In this document: in pieces, positions 1 through 11,518 of the stretch
How the letters are laid out: every line of letters starts with the position of its first letter
How positions within the stretch are numbered: position 1 is the first letter of the stretch
Source of the DNA: Neocallimastix lanati (nom. inval.)
Lineage: Eukaryota > Neocallimastigomycota > Neocallimastigomycetes > Neocallimastigales > Neocallimastigaceae
Reading direction: 5' to 3'
Assembly (NCBI GenBank): GCA_016946835.1
Contig: JACVTC010000009.1
Coordinates: 790,001-825,000 of the forward strand
Length of the DNA stretch: 35,000 bases
Program-made: the position numbers and the translations under genes
The notes under the pieces: generated by a model
What the model was told of the DNA's origin: nothing
The model's database searches: none
Seen by the model: only the letters and a program-made list of their open reading frames with translations

Positions 1-251
1 TAACAGTTAACAATTGGTGGAAGAGCTGAGTACCATTGACCGACTTCACGACCCATACATTCATCAGCAGTTGAAATTAACTTGAAACGCTTGTCTTCAA
101 CTCTGTCTTGGACTTCAAGGTTAGCTTGACCTTCCATATTAGATTGACCAAAGGCTAAGTAAATATGGAAATTTGGGTCTGGACCGCTAACAGCCTTAGA
201 CATAACAGTTAAAGAAGCAGCTAAGAAAGATAAAATAATACTGGCTCTCAT
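1..251 (-). CDS. Secreted acetylxylan esterase-type protein, CE6-like (5' part only)
   Basis: Read from an ATG at 249-251 on the minus strand, the frame stays open to the window edge and gives 83 residues. It begins with a signal peptide (MRASIILSFLAASLTVMS, then KAVSG), followed by HIYLAFGQSNMEGQANLE. The GQSNMxG block carries the nucleophilic Ser of SGNH-type carbohydrate esterases of the CE6/sialate O-acetylesterase group. The later stretch MGREVGQWYSALPPIVNC resembles the second conserved region of CE6 acetylxylan esterases, where a W-Y-x-A-x-P-P segment precedes the G-L-x-P block. The family removes acetyl groups from xylan outside the cell. The rest, including the Asp/His catalytic pair and any dockerin, lies beyond position 1. 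Codon use (many GCT, GGT, CCA and some C-ending codons) differs sharply from the A/T flank. What I see is the signal peptide and motif; the CE6 substrate is inferred from family knowledge. Confidence 0.85.
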   Translation of the reverse strand, partial: MRASIILSFLAASLTVMSKAVSGPDPNFHIYLAFGQSNMEGQANLEVQDRVEDKRFKLISTADECMGREVGQWYSALPPIVNC

Positions 252-758
252 TTTTGATATATATATATATTTTTGTTAAAATTCTATAAAATTAAATTAT
301 TATTTATTTTTTTTTTTAATTTTTTATAATTTTTTTTTTTTTTTATATATTTTAGTTTTTATTTAAACCAAAAACAAAGAAAAAAAAAAATACCGTTCAA
401 TTTTTATATTTATATATAATTTTATTTATTTATTTATTTATTAATCTATCTATTTATTTATTAAATTTAAAGAATAATATTAAAAAATTAATAATTCTAT
501 TATTATTTAAATTAAAATATTAATATTAAAAATTTATATATATATTTAATTTTATCTTATTTTATTTTATATTTTCTTCTTCTTCTTCTTCTTCCTATTG
601 TATATAATTTGATGTTTATCTATGTTACACGAAGTAATATATTCATAAATACTTTTTAATAATAAATTTAATCTAAAACAATAAATACGAAAAATTAAAT
701 GTGAGAAAAGAAAAAGTTAAAACAAATGAAATTTATTAATTTGACATAAGTTTTATTT

Positions 759-807
<49 letters not shown>

Positions 808-999
808 AGATTTTCAGGGAGACAGGATAATATTGTTTAAGTCAACTTTAATTTAAATATTGAAGAGGATTTATATCCTAACCTTTTAATATTTATATTT
901 TGATATTTTTATCCTTTTAAATTTTTTTTTTTTTGAAATTTTATTAATAATTATTTATATATTTATACATTAATAAATAAATAAATATTTATATTAATA
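252..999. other. AT-rich upstream/intergenic DNA
   Basis: This is the 5' flank of the CE6-type gene (which reads leftward). Immediately before the ATG the minus strand is A/T only, with an alternating AT stretch near 259-270 that could serve as a TATA-like element, though such runs are everywhere here. It also holds a CTT-type microsatellite (about 575-592), a T tract at about 761-803 and T-rich islands. I see no open frame with gene-like composition. Confidence 0.5.
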
Positions 1000-1140
1000 A
1001 TTATTTATATATGACATATTATAAATTATTTATATATCCTATTATAATTATTTATATATATATATTAATAATTATTTATATATATATTAATAATTATTTA
1101 TATGTCCTATTATAATTATTTATATATATATTAATAATTA
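1000..1140. repeat. Irregular tandem repeat of TAATTATTTATATA units
   Basis: The segment TAATTATTTATATA recurs about five times with spacers such as TGACATATTATAAA, TCCTATTA and ATATTAA. Two spacers share the 'TCCTATTATAATTATTTATATA' theme (about 1038 and 1107), which makes a larger period of roughly 70 bases. Low-complexity DNA; no coding signal. Confidence 0.6.
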
Positions 1141-1535
1141 CATCTAAAAATAATAAATAAATAAATAATTTAATTAAATATATTGAATATTCTTCAATGA
1201 TATTATTTTTTTTCTCAAATAAAACTTTCATTTTATTTTATCTTATCATATAAAATATATTAATTTTTTTCCCTCTTTTTATTAAAAATAAAAAAATAAA
1301 ATAAACATAATTAAAGATGAAATGGTTAAAAAGGGTTTTTTTATTTTTATTTTTATTTTTATTTTTTTTTTAATAAAAGCAGAAACAAAACAAAACAAAA
1401 CAAAACAAACTAATTATAATAATAATAATAATAATAAATTTATTACATAAAACATAAAAATAATTAATAAAAAAAAATAAATTAAATTTCTTTCATTAAT
1501 ATAAATAAAATTATCTTGATTTTACATGTTTTTAA

Positions 1536-1745
1536 TTATATTTATATTATTTATTATTATTTATTCATTATTTATTCAAAAATATTATTATTATTATTTA
1601 TTAATAAATATTATTATTATTTATTAATAAATATTATTATTATTTATTCAAAAATATTATTATTTATTCAAAAATATTATTATTATTTATTCATAAATAT
1701 TATTATTATTTATTCAAAAATATTATTATTATTATTATTATTAGA
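1536..1745. repeat. Imperfect TTATTATTATTTATTCAAAAATA repeat cluster
   Basis: Runs of TTA are separated by TTTATTCAAAAATA or TTTATTAATAAATA several times. An open frame over this block encodes only Tyr/Ile/Leu-rich low-complexity sequence, so I read it as a repeat rather than a gene. Confidence 0.6.
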
Positions 1746-1776
1746 GGATAAAATAGTGAAAATTTTAATTCTAAAA

Positions 1777-1875
1777 AATTCATATCAAATCATTTTATTT
1801 ATATTAAACAATTCATATCAAATTATTTTGTTTATATTAAACAATTCATATCAAATCATTTTATTTATATTAAAG
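1777..1875. repeat. Three tandem copies of a 33-bp unit
   Basis: The unit starts AATTCATATCAAAT and ends TTATATTAAAC. Copies lie at 1777-1809, 1810-1842 and 1843-1875. Copy 2 differs from copies 1 and 3 by C to T and A to G changes. Because 33 is divisible by three, a frame stays open through all copies (repeating SYQIILFIL), but nothing around it looks coding. Confidence 0.8.
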
Positions 1876-2160
1876 AAAGATATTAAAAGAAATTCATGGA
1901 AAGTAATTTAAAAAAAAAGAGAGAAAAGATAGCATTTTATATAAAAATTATTATTTATTAAGCAGTTTTATTAAGTATAAAAAATTATTTTTATTTTTTT
2001 CTTTTTTTAATTATTTTAATTGCTGGACACATAATTGATTAGATTTCATAAGATGGTCAATTGATTCTTTTTATTTAAATTCTTCATTGAATTATAACAA
2101 TTAATTGAATAATAAATAAATAATTAATAATATAAATAATAAATAAATAATTAATAATTA

Positions 2161-2370
2161 ATAATAAATAATAAATAATAAATAATAAATAATAAATAAT
2201 AAATAATAAATAATAATAAATAATAAATAATAAATAATAAATAATAAATAATAAATAATAATAAATAATAAATAATAAATAATAAATAATAAATAATAAA
2301 TAATAAATAATAAATAATAAATAATAAATAATAAATAATAAATAATAAATAATAAATAATAAATAATAAT
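2161..2370. repeat. Heptamer satellite (ATAATAA)n, about 30 units
   Basis: A nearly perfect 7-bp tandem array fills about 210 bases, with a few 3-bp slips where an extra AAT breaks the phase. The flanks from about 2100 to 2480 hold further degenerate AATAA-type sequence. The reverse complement of this heptamer forms another array at 29563-29692. Confidence 0.85.
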
Positions 2371-2848
2371 TAAATATATAATAAATAATATTAAATAATA
2401 AATAATGAATAATAAAAAGAGTATTTATTAATAATAAATAAATAATAATAAAAAGAGTATTAATAAATAATAAATAATAATTGAATATTAAATAATTAAA
2501 TAATTAATATTAAATATTAAAAAATAAAAACAAATAGTATTTATTAATTAATAATGATAATAATAATTAATAGTAATAATTATTGTGATTATTAAGTTCA
2601 TATGATACAAATTTGATGTAAATTAAAAATTCTATTAATATAAGTTAAATTAAATTGTGTAATATAAAATTGTGTAACATATTTTCCTTTTTTAGAAATT
2701 TTATGAAGAGATTTCTAATTTTGATTTGAAGAGGAAATGTTTAAAAAATTAAAAAAATAAATTTTTTATTTTTATTTTTTTTTTTAACTTTTATTTTTTA
2801 TTATTTATTTTTTTTTTTAAAAAAGTTATTTTTTATTTTTTATTTTTT

Positions 2849-2968
2849 TTTTTTTAAAAAAAAGTACATAAATATTATAATTAAAATTATTATAATTATT
2901 ATTATTATTATTATTATTTTTTTTTTTTTAAAAAAAAAGTACATAAATATTATAATTAAAATTATAAT
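2849..2968. repeat. Direct duplication, period about 75 bp
   Basis: A T tract, an A tract and the sequence GTACATAAATATTATAATTA occur at about 2849-2890 and again at about 2924-2968, with a (TTA)n stretch between. The unique GTACATAAAT core shows that this is a duplication and not chance T/A similarity. Confidence 0.65.
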
Positions 2969-3329
2969 TATAATTATTATTATTTTAAACAATATTTAAT
3001 TAAAAAGTGATTTTATTGAATTTAATGAATTTAATTATAATGTTATTTTTTTTGTAAAGTCCAGATAATTTATGTAGCCATTATAAATATTGAATAATAA
3101 ATAAGTTAATAATTAAATAATAAATAAAAAGAATATTTTTATTAATACATAATAAATAATAACAAATTTATAAACACTTTTATATAACATCCTCTAATTT
3201 TATATACATATATATTGCTTCAAAAAAAAAAAAAAAAACATTGAAAATAGAAAAATATTTAATAGTATTTATTGCTTTTGAAGCATTTTTAATTACTCTA
3301 TTAAATATGTAATAAAAAAAATATCAATA

Positions 3330-3361
<32 letters not shown>

Positions 3362-4980
3362 ATTTTAATTTATTTTTTCATTTTTAAAAAAAATAAATAA
3401 AAGATTAATTTATACATATCACTTTTATAAATACTGTAATAGTATGGAGACTCCTTTTCACCTTTAATTAAATTTATATTATTTTGATAATAACATTAAA
3501 TAATTAATATTAATTAATAGTCAATAAGAATCAATAATAATATTATTAATTAATAATCAATAATAATAATAATAAAAGATATTACATCTAAAATATCTTT
3601 TACATAATAATATAAAAACTATAAAAAGCATTATTTAAAATCTTTTTCATTATAATTATGAATTTTTAATTTGATTATATAATCAACTTTAAAACTAATT
3701 AAATAAGCAATTTACTCTCTGAGAATAATTGGTTAACTCTTTTTAATTAAAATAAAAATAAAAATATTTTAATTTATATCTTTTTATTTTTTATTTATTT
3801 ATAAACTTTATTTATTTATTTGTTAATAAATTAATTTAAATATTACCTTATTTATATAATTATTTGTTAATTAATTAATTTAAGTATCACCATATTTATA
3901 TATAAATGTATTTATTTCTTTACTATGAATTAAATTAAATATCTCCTCATTTATATATTTATATTAAATATCACCTTCATATATTTATTTAATTCAATTC
4001 AACCAAGATAAATTATTTAATAAATTTTAATTTATTCAAAGAAACTAAGTTTAATATTTTTTTGTCTCTTTAATTTAATAATATATATAAATAAGTATAT
4101 ATTTGATGAGACTTAATATGGCGTATTCAATATAATATAATTCATAACGTTTTAGAGGTTTTTTTTTTTTTATGATAAATATATGAAAATACATAACTTT
4201 AATTAATATAAAAATTATTATAAATATTCTTTTGATAAATTAAATGAAAAAATTTTTATTTTTATTGATTGTTAATAATGTAATATGAAAAAAATCATTA
4301 GAAACAATAATTCAAATACAGCCACAACTGTTTCATATACATAAAAAGTTTTTTTTTTTTTTTTACATAAATTTATTAATATTAAAATCATATTGTTTAA
4401 ATGACTTAATTTATCTTATTATTTTTTTTTTTATTTTATTTATTTTGTTATTAGTTCATCAAAGAAAAAAATATTTATATTTTCTTTCAGTATTTTTATA
4501 TAATTATATTTACTTTTTGCTTTTAAATACTTTTTATTATTTTTTAAAATATTAAATTTGTTAAAAATATTATATACATGTAAATATTTTCTTTTTTTTT
4601 ATTCTTCATTCTAATTCTTTTATTTTATTGTACAATTTTTCTGAATTTGAATTTGTTCTACAAAACTTATTTCAAGTTGTTTACCTACCTACCTACCTTT
4701 TAATTAAAAATTATTAATATTTATTCTAAATATAATTATAATTTATTGATTTATTTTATATAATTATATTTAGAATAAATATTAATAAATAGATATTTAT
4801 ATTTAATCAATAGATAGAATAGTAATTTCCCCCAAGGAGTACAATGGTGGGTTATTTATTATTATTTATTTAAAAACAAATCTTAATTATTATAATTATG
4901 ATGATTATGAGTACCTTGACTATTATGATTATGAAAATTATGGTTATGATTAATATTTAATTTTTTTTTAATTGTTTAAA
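2969..4980. other. AT-rich DNA without recognisable genes
   Basis: This stretch is A/T-rich, with homopolymer tracts, TAAT/ATAAATA microsatellites and no frame of gene-like composition on either strand. An inverted-repeat-like element flanks 4713-4790, where a TTATTAATATTTATTCTAAA-type sequence is followed by its complement about 40 bases later, so this short piece could fold back. No RNA gene was recognised. Confidence 0.5.
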
Positions 4981-4999
4981 AGTTTTTTTTTTTTTAATT

Positions 5000-5415
5000 T
5001 ATTATTATTATCATTATTATTGTTATTATTGTTATTATTAATAATGTTTAATTAAGTTTAAAAATTTTTTTAATTAATTTTGAAAAAACTTTTTTTTTTT
5101 TTTTTTCATTTATTACTTTTATTTTAATTGTTTTTTTTTTATTTAATCCACATCATCATTGATTATAATATAAAAATAATATCTTTTGAATTATCATGTT
5201 ATTTTACATATTACGTCCTATGTTGTATATATATAATATATAATATATATATATTATATTATTAGTTATATATTCTATATTAGTTTTATTATTGTTTATT
5301 TTTAATATTTTATTTTATTGACATTTTATGTATTAAAAACTTTTAATATTTGTTTAGAAGATTGTTTAAAATGTATTATACATTTATTCTATCTCTGCTC
5401 CTGTTAATACAATAT
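5000..5415. repeat. Diverged direct repeat, copy 1
   Basis: Landmarks in order: TTAATTAATTTTTGAAA-like sequence, TTTAATCCACATCATCATTGATTATAA, ATATCTTTTGAATT, ATCATGTTATT followed by ATTACGT, TGTTGTAT, a TATATTCTATATTA segment, TATTGACATTTTATGTATT and a final GAAGATTGTTTAAAA. The same landmarks in the same order recur at about 5985-6625. The pair is probably two copies of a non-autonomous element or an old segmental duplication. I see no terminal repeats or coding frame. Confidence 0.6.
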
Positions 5416-5819
5416 TGATAATATATAAGTGTAGTACTAAAAATATTTCATTTTCTATATATCCTTTCTTTCTAACTTATTTTAAGTATTCTTTACTTTC
5501 TAACTTTTTATTTAGTTCTTTTGTTCCTTTGAATTTATTTTATTACATCAATTCAAAAAAAAAAAAAAAAAAAACACTTTTATAAAATTTACTTCTATGA
5601 TTATCATAAGTTGAAATAAATATTCATAGATATTTATAAAATAAATATTTTTAAATTTATATTAAATTAACAATATAAAATCCCCCAAGAAAAAAAAAAA
5701 AACAATAAAGATTTTTATTATTATTTACATTTTACATTATATATTTAAAAAAATAAAAAATAAATAAAATAAAAATATTAATAAATAAAGTAAAAATACA
5801 ATAAAAAATATTAATTATT

Positions 5820-5965
5820 ATTATTATTTATTATTTATTATTATTATTTATTATTACTATTTATTATTATTATTATTATTATATAATTTTATTGTTATTA
5901 TTTATTATTTATTATTTATTAATTATTATTAATTATTATTTATTATTTATTAATATTATTATTTT
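5820..5965. repeat. TTATTA / TTATTTATTA microsatellite
   Basis: A mixed run of TTA triplets and TTATTTA heptamers, interrupted by ATATAATTTTATTGTTA. It lies between the two copies of the diverged direct repeat. Confidence 0.65.
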
Positions 5966-5984
5966 TACTTTTAAATTTTATTTG

Positions 5985-6625
5985 TTAAAAAATTTTTTAA
6001 TTAATTTTTGAAAATTTTATTTTTGTTATTTTTCTTTTATTATTTCTATTGTTATTATTTTTTATTTTTATATTTTTTTTTTCTATTTTATTGTGTTATA
6101 TTTTATTATTTTTTCTAATTTTATTTTATTTAATTATTTTTTTTTTAATTTAATCAACTTGATCATTGATTATAAAACAATATCTTTTGAATTTCTATAT
6201 GTCTTTGATGTAAAAACAATATTAATATCAGATCATGTTTTTTTTTTCTTTCATTTTTTTTTTTTTTTTTTTAAATTGTTATCAATAGTTAATACTTTAA
6301 TATAAAAGTGCAACAATTGATTTATCAATTGACTAATCAATTTTTGATTTTTTTCTTTTATCTTTCTTTTTCCCTTTTAAAATTTTTCTTAATAGAATAT
6401 TTGATTAATTTTATTCATTTTTCTTATCATGTTATTACGTATTACGTTGTATGTATTTTTTTTTTTTTTTTTTAAAAAGTTAATTATATATTCTATATTA
6501 CTATAATAATTTTAGTAATACTTTTTCCAGTTATTTTATTATATTGACATTTTATTGTATTTAAAACTTTTATATACTTTTTTAGAAAAATGTTTAAAAC
6601 AAATTTTAAATTTTTTCTGTTCCCA
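5985..6625. repeat. Diverged direct repeat, copy 2
   Basis: This matches the segment at 5000-5415 landmark by landmark: a GATCATTGATTATAA block near 6161, ATATCTTTTGAATT near 6180, ATCATGTTATTACG with TTACGTTGTATGTA near 6427-6450, TATATTCTATATTA near 6486, ATTGACATTTTATTGTATT near 6543, and AGAAAAATGTTTAAAA near 6583. It is longer because of inserted T-rich stretches. A 70-residue open frame at 6093-6305 within it is Phe-rich low complexity and I do not call it a gene. Confidence 0.6.
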
Positions 6626-6864
6626 TTTTAAATTAGATTATTAAATTAGATATATATCAAATTAATTTTATTATCTTATACTATAGAGTAAATCTACTAA
6701 AATTGTCGATAGAATATATTCAAAAATTTTTTTTATTTAATTTTTATTTTTTATTTTTTTTTTTTTTTAAAGCATAATTTCATTAGAGATAAGTTATGCA
6801 TTTATTTTTAATCTTTTTTTTTATACATATATATTATATATTTATTGTATATTTTGAAAGCTTA

Positions 6865-7032
6865 TAATTTTATTTATTATGATAATAGGATATTACTATG
6901 TTCATAGGATGTTATTTTTCATTCTATATTATTTTCTATAATGAATTTTAATTTTATTTATTATGATAATAGGATATTACTATGTTCATAGGATATTATT
7001 TTTCATTCTATATTATTTTCTATAATGAATTT
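6865..7032. repeat. 84-bp perfect tandem duplication (two copies)
   Basis: Units at 6865-6948 and 6949-7032 are identical except for one G/A difference near 6911 (GGATGTT against GGATATT). The unit includes GATAATAGGATATTACTATG and TTCATAGGAT, so it is complex enough to be a true recent duplication. No coding frame. Confidence 0.85.
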
Positions 7033-8294
7033 TTTTTGGTTTAATAATTTAATAATTTTGAATCTAGTGTGTTTCGCAAACAAACTATTAAACTATTGTA
7101 CATTTTGTGATGTGGCGTATTTTCTTATGTGGCTTGTTTTAATAATTAAATAAATAATAAGTACTCTTTTTTTATATATAATTTATTAATATTTAATGAT
7201 AAAAATAATTTTTTAAAATTTCTTTTTTAATAGAATATTTTTATAATTCTTTTTTAATAGAATATTTTTATAAGTCTTTTTTTATAGAATATATTATTAT
7301 TTCTTTTGAAATAGTTATTTACTAATATTTAATTGAAAAATATATTATTATTTATATATTTATTTATAATTATATAGAATATATTAAAAATATATGGCTT
7401 TATTTTAAAATTAACATAAGCCACATTTCAAATGTACCATATTTCCACCATAAACTACCTGAAAGAAAAAGAGCTTAATCAAATACACCCTTTCAAATAT
7501 TTATTTCTTGATGGTTAGTTCCTTTTAATTATTGGTTGATAGTCCGTAAAAAAAAAAAAAAAAAAAAACAATTATATTTATTTCCCATCGTAGAATATTT
7601 AAATTTCTTAACATAGTAATATACTTGATTAAGATCAGCTTTTGGTTGTGTAATTATCAATTTCATTTTTTTTTTTTTTTTTCCCTTGGCTTTTCAAATT
7701 AAGCTTTTTATTTTACAAAGATATATCATATAAATAACGTGTTATGCTGATATTTAAGTATTTTTATTTTATTATTAATATAAATATAAAGAATTATTAT
7801 ATATACTTTTTAAGGAATTGATTCTTGAACTAGAATATTTAAGATAAATCTATTTTTGAGTCACTGATTTTAATTTTAATTTCATAAAGATGCTATAAAC
7901 TTTTTTTTTTTTTTTTTTTTTTAAACATTAATTTTATATATTACCAAATTTAATAATATAGATTTATTTATAAAAATAGTTTTTTAATTATTTCCAATAT
8001 TACAATTAAATAATTAGTCTATTTAAAGGTTAATTACTTTATAAATAAATAAATTTGGTTTTATATATATATATATATATTTTTTTTTTTTCTCTTTTTA
8101 ACATTTTTTCTTTATTATCTTTTTTACTTTGATGTTATCAATATATATATATATTTTTTTTATGATTAATTCTAAATAAAATAATCACTTAAAAGCAAAT
8201 AAATTTAAGTAAATGTCATTATGATAAATAGAACCGTTTTGAAAAAAAAAAAAAGGAGAAAGAAATAGATAATTATAATATTTTTTCTTTTTTT

Positions 8295-8326
<32 letters not shown>

Positions 8327-8460
8327 CTTTTTAATTTTTTTAATTGTTAAAACTATTTTTTTTTTATTTTTAATTAAATATAATATAGATATAATAATAA
8401 AATGAATTCTATTTAAAGAAAATTTTTTTTTTGAAATATATATATATATTTTTTTTAAGC
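7033..8460. other. AT-rich spacer with a few mixed-composition patches
   Basis: Patches at 7050-7130 and 7395-7520 are less AT-rich. ATGTGGCTTGTTTTA (about 7128) and the opposite-strand-related TAACATAAGCCACATTT (about 7411) share a GTGGCT core in inverted orientation, possibly remnant ends of a small element. I find no coding frame. Poly-T tracts are frequent, for example at 7666-7682, 7901-7922 and 8297-8326. Confidence 0.4.
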
Positions 8461-8904
8461 TTTAACAAAGGACATATTGAAGTCCTTAACAGGAATCACA
8501 GGAGAGTTATTATTAGGATGACTTCTTCCACCATTGATCAAATTCGGAGAAAGCTTTTAAATGAGCATCAGGACATCTATTTTGAGGGAAGTAAATATTA
8601 ACCAATTGAGCACTTTTGATTCCAAAACGAAGTAATATTAATTGATATAATATAATTTATAAATAATTTATAAATTGATGGTTCATCATTATATGGACAT
8701 GATGTGTGAATACTAATAAATAGACCTATCATACCAGGGAGCTTATTGTTAACCCTTAAAAAAAAAATAAAATAAAATAAAATAAAATTGTAACCAGAAA
8801 GTAACTGATGATGAAAAATTTTTCTTGAAAATAAATTTAATATTACTGATTTCTTGGAGGCCATCACTGGAAGACTGAAAGTATAATCTCTTCCTAGTCT
8901 AGAA

Positions 8905-8905
<1 letters not shown>
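8461..8905 (-). pseudogene. LINE-type retrotransposon endonuclease fragment (broken)
   Basis: Read on the minus strand, pieces in shifting frames give, in order, NLFSRKIFHHQLLSGYNF, NNKLPGMIGLFIS, then after a frameshift LRFGIKSAQLVNIYFPQNR followed by CPDAHLKAFSEFDQWW, and after a further shift NNNSPVIPVKDFNMSF. A YxPQxR segment followed about 40 residues later by PVI-x-x-x-DFN is the signature of the apurinic-type endonuclease domain of non-LTR retrotransposons (normally GDFN; here the Gly reads Lys). In intact elements this domain nicks the target DNA for reverse transcription. Stops, frameshifts, an A-rich insertion at about 8757-8790 and loss of both ends show that it is dead. Its strand is opposite to the reverse-transcriptase relic that starts 100-200 bases to the right. 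Confidence 0.75.

Positions 8906-8985
<80 letters not shown>
8905..8985. repeat. (AAT)27 microsatellite
   Basis: A pure trinucleotide run of 27 units. On the minus strand it reads as a Leu (TTA) run inside a spurious open frame. It sits at the edge of the endonuclease fragment. Confidence 0.9.
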
Positions 8986-9039
8986 TTAAAATTAATAATA
9001 AAATTTTTTTTTTTTTTTTTAGAATATGGAAACAAATTT

Positions 9040-9347
9040 TAATGGTAGACATTCAATTTATATTTATCTTCCAAAACTTGTGTAAAGGGTTGATGGACAT
9101 TTATCGGAATCATTTAGTATTTATAGAAAGTTGTTTCGTCAGAGGTTGTCCCCTCTCTCATCAATTTAAATTATGGAATCTCCATTAGAGATAAATGTTT
9201 CATGTTGCTGCTGTGGAGGTCTCTTGACAGATGAACATTGGATTATGTGCTCCAAAAAAAAAAAAAAAAAAGATCCAATCATTTATCTTTCAAGACAAAA
9301 AAGTTTACCCTAAAAAAAAAATGAATTGCTATACCTACCTAGGTGTA

Positions 9348-9384
<37 letters not shown>

Positions 9385-9464
9385 TTATGTGATGATGATT
9401 TAGAACTGAATTTTATCCTATAGAGAATGAATAATAAGGTTAGAAGAGCACTTCATTCCATAAA

Positions 9465-9506
<42 letters not shown>

Positions 9507-9978
9507 AAGAATCCTCATATTCTTATCCTTCATAAAAAAAAAAAGGAATGGTTTTATTTTCTGTTACAGTTATTGGCTCAAAGTATCGCATTATACCTCC
9601 CCTTCTACTTGGATCAAACGAAGAAAGAGCGAAAGAGCGAGATCTACACAGACATTAGATTAATACAAGAATTCTATTTACTGGATTTATTGAAAGTTTT
9701 TTTTTTTCCAATGAGAATAGCTTCCCATCTCTTTCTCTTTTTGTTGTGTATCTAAAGAACTTAAACAATTCCTTCTCTATCGACCAAATGAAAGGTGCTA
9801 TCACTCGAGTAAAATGTTTTAAAAAAAAAAAAGGAAAAATTTGAATTGTATTATCTCTGTTTTTCACTTCGGGAGATATCACGTTTGTAGACGTCATACA
9901 CAGGATATAAAATATAAAAAAAAAAGAAAGAAAGTAAAACTTTTAGCAGACAAATTAAATAAATTTTCCATCAGAAAA

Positions 9979-10033
<55 letters not shown>

Positions 10034-10432
10034 TAATAATAATAATAAAATAATAATAATAATAAAAATAATAATAATAATAAAAATAATAATAATAATA
10101 AAAATAATAATAATAATAAAAATAATAATAATAATAAAAATAATAATAATAATAAAAATAATAATAATAATAAAAATAATAATAATAATAATAAAAATAA
10201 TAATAATAATAAAAATAATAAAAAATAATAAAAATAATAAAAAATAATAAAACTAATAAAAATAATAAAAATAATAAGGATAATAAGGATAATAAGGATA
10301 ATAAAAAAAAAAGCAATTATATACCTTTTTTTACTGGGATAGAGATTATATTAGGAAAATCAATCAATGATCAAGTCTAAGACTTATAAAAAAAAAAAAA
10401 AAAAATGGAGTCGACTTAACGACTTAAAGCTC

Positions 10433-10468
<36 letters not shown>

Positions 10469-10992
10469 TAATTCTGAATTATAGCATTGGGTTTTGGGTT
10501 TTCCCAATGGGCAACTTTCGTACCAGAGGTGAATATAAAATTTCAATGCTTGTGTTGCTAAAATCGCTAATATGATTGAAGAACAACTATCAAGAATGCT
10601 CTCTATTGTTGTTGTTATAGTGAAAATAAGTAAATTTTTGATTGGAACATTGAGTTTCTAAATGCTCTAACTTTCATTGAATTTCCAAATGAACTATTTT
10701 ATTGGATATTGAAATTCTTTATAAAAAATTTTTTTTTTTTTTTTTTTGTAATTACCAAATATTGTTCATCATCAAACGTAAGCACTGTTGTCACCGATAT
10801 TAATAAAGTTGAATTAAGTACTAATTTTGATAGTTGTAACGAAGGGTATAATATTAATAATAATAATAATAATTATAACAGTAGCGCTAATGTTGTTAAT
10901 AATAATAATAATAATATACCTATCTTGGAATATACCTTTTTAAATGAATTATTATTATTGGATTTAGAGTCAATTATTGCTAAGATTAAAAC

Positions 10993-11031
<39 letters not shown>

Positions 11032-11040
11032 ATATGGTTA
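9040..11040 (+). pseudogene. LINE-type reverse transcriptase relic, copy A (central to C-terminal part)
   Basis: One frame from 9089, with a single stop, carries GHLSESFSIYRKLFRQRLSP (RT region HGxLSxxFxxxRGVRQGxPLSP) and then CGGLLTDEHWIM at the catalytic-box position (normally GLLFADDIVL). Further on come CYTYLGVPF (9327-9353), MNNKVRRALHSIK (near 9430), PPLLGSNEERA (near 9597) in one frame, then ISF, SKELKQF and, after a shift, SIDQMKGAITRVKCFKK (about 9780-9830). A degenerate Cys/His knuckle follows (FQCLCC and later NALYCCC, 10535-10610), then DWNIEFLNALTFIEFPNELF (near 10637), and a C-terminal frame 10709-11041 with an Asn-rich insert. The order is that of non-LTR RT ORF2 proteins. Long A or T tracts, stops and frameshifts disrupt it throughout, and the catalytic Asp pair is not intact. 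Confidence 0.75.
9979..10305. repeat. (AAT)n followed by an 18-bp satellite, unit AAAAATAATAATAATAAT
   Basis: A pure AAT run (about 9979-10030) passes into a higher-order array in which one AAA follows every five AAT triplets (about 10030-10215). It then decays to AAAAATAAT and AAGGATAAT units (10215-10305). The array interrupts RT relic A. Open frames on both strands here (Asn runs, or Phe/Tyr runs) are repeat artefacts. Confidence 0.85.
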
Positions 11041-11475
11041 ACTCTTTTTTTTTTTTTTTTTAAGATTTTTTAATCAATAGGAGTATACCTTTCTACTTTA
11101 AAAAAAAAAAAAAAAAAAACTCGTATTCTAGTTTTCTTTTTGTCCTTAGTTCAGTTCTTTACTTATACCCCTTTAACTAACTAGGAGATCAAAATAAAAA
11201 GAATAAAAAAAAGAAAAAAGATCATGCTGCTTTTTTAATCGAGGTTTATTTTTTTTTTTTTTGCTGTTTTGGGTTTGAAAATAAAAACCTTCAATACCTA
11301 CTATTCATAATAGGACTAAGGAACTATTTATATTATACTTCCTATAACTAGTTTTTTTTTTGTGATAAGACCATGATTCAATGCTTTAAAAAAAAAAGTG
11401 GGGGAAAGAATCTTCTTGTATTATTTCTCATTCCATCAAAATATATTATCAATACTTTTATATTATTTATAAACG

Positions 11476-11518
<43 letters not shown>

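Noticed and set aside
1516-1911. 131-residue open frame
   Set aside because: It is low-complexity Ile/Leu/Tyr/Asn sequence from TTA repeats and the 33-bp triplication, with no gene-like composition.
9188-9258. A CCCC zinc-finger reading of NVSCCCCGGLLTDEHWIMC
   Set aside because: Its place between the RGV...LS motif and YLGVPF fits the decayed RT catalytic box (GLLFADDIVL) better than a zinc finger.
9894-10316. Minus-strand Phe/Tyr/Leu-rich 140-residue frame resembling a membrane protein
   Set aside because: It is the antisense of the AAT and 18-bp satellite; the hydrophobicity comes from TTA/TAT triplets.
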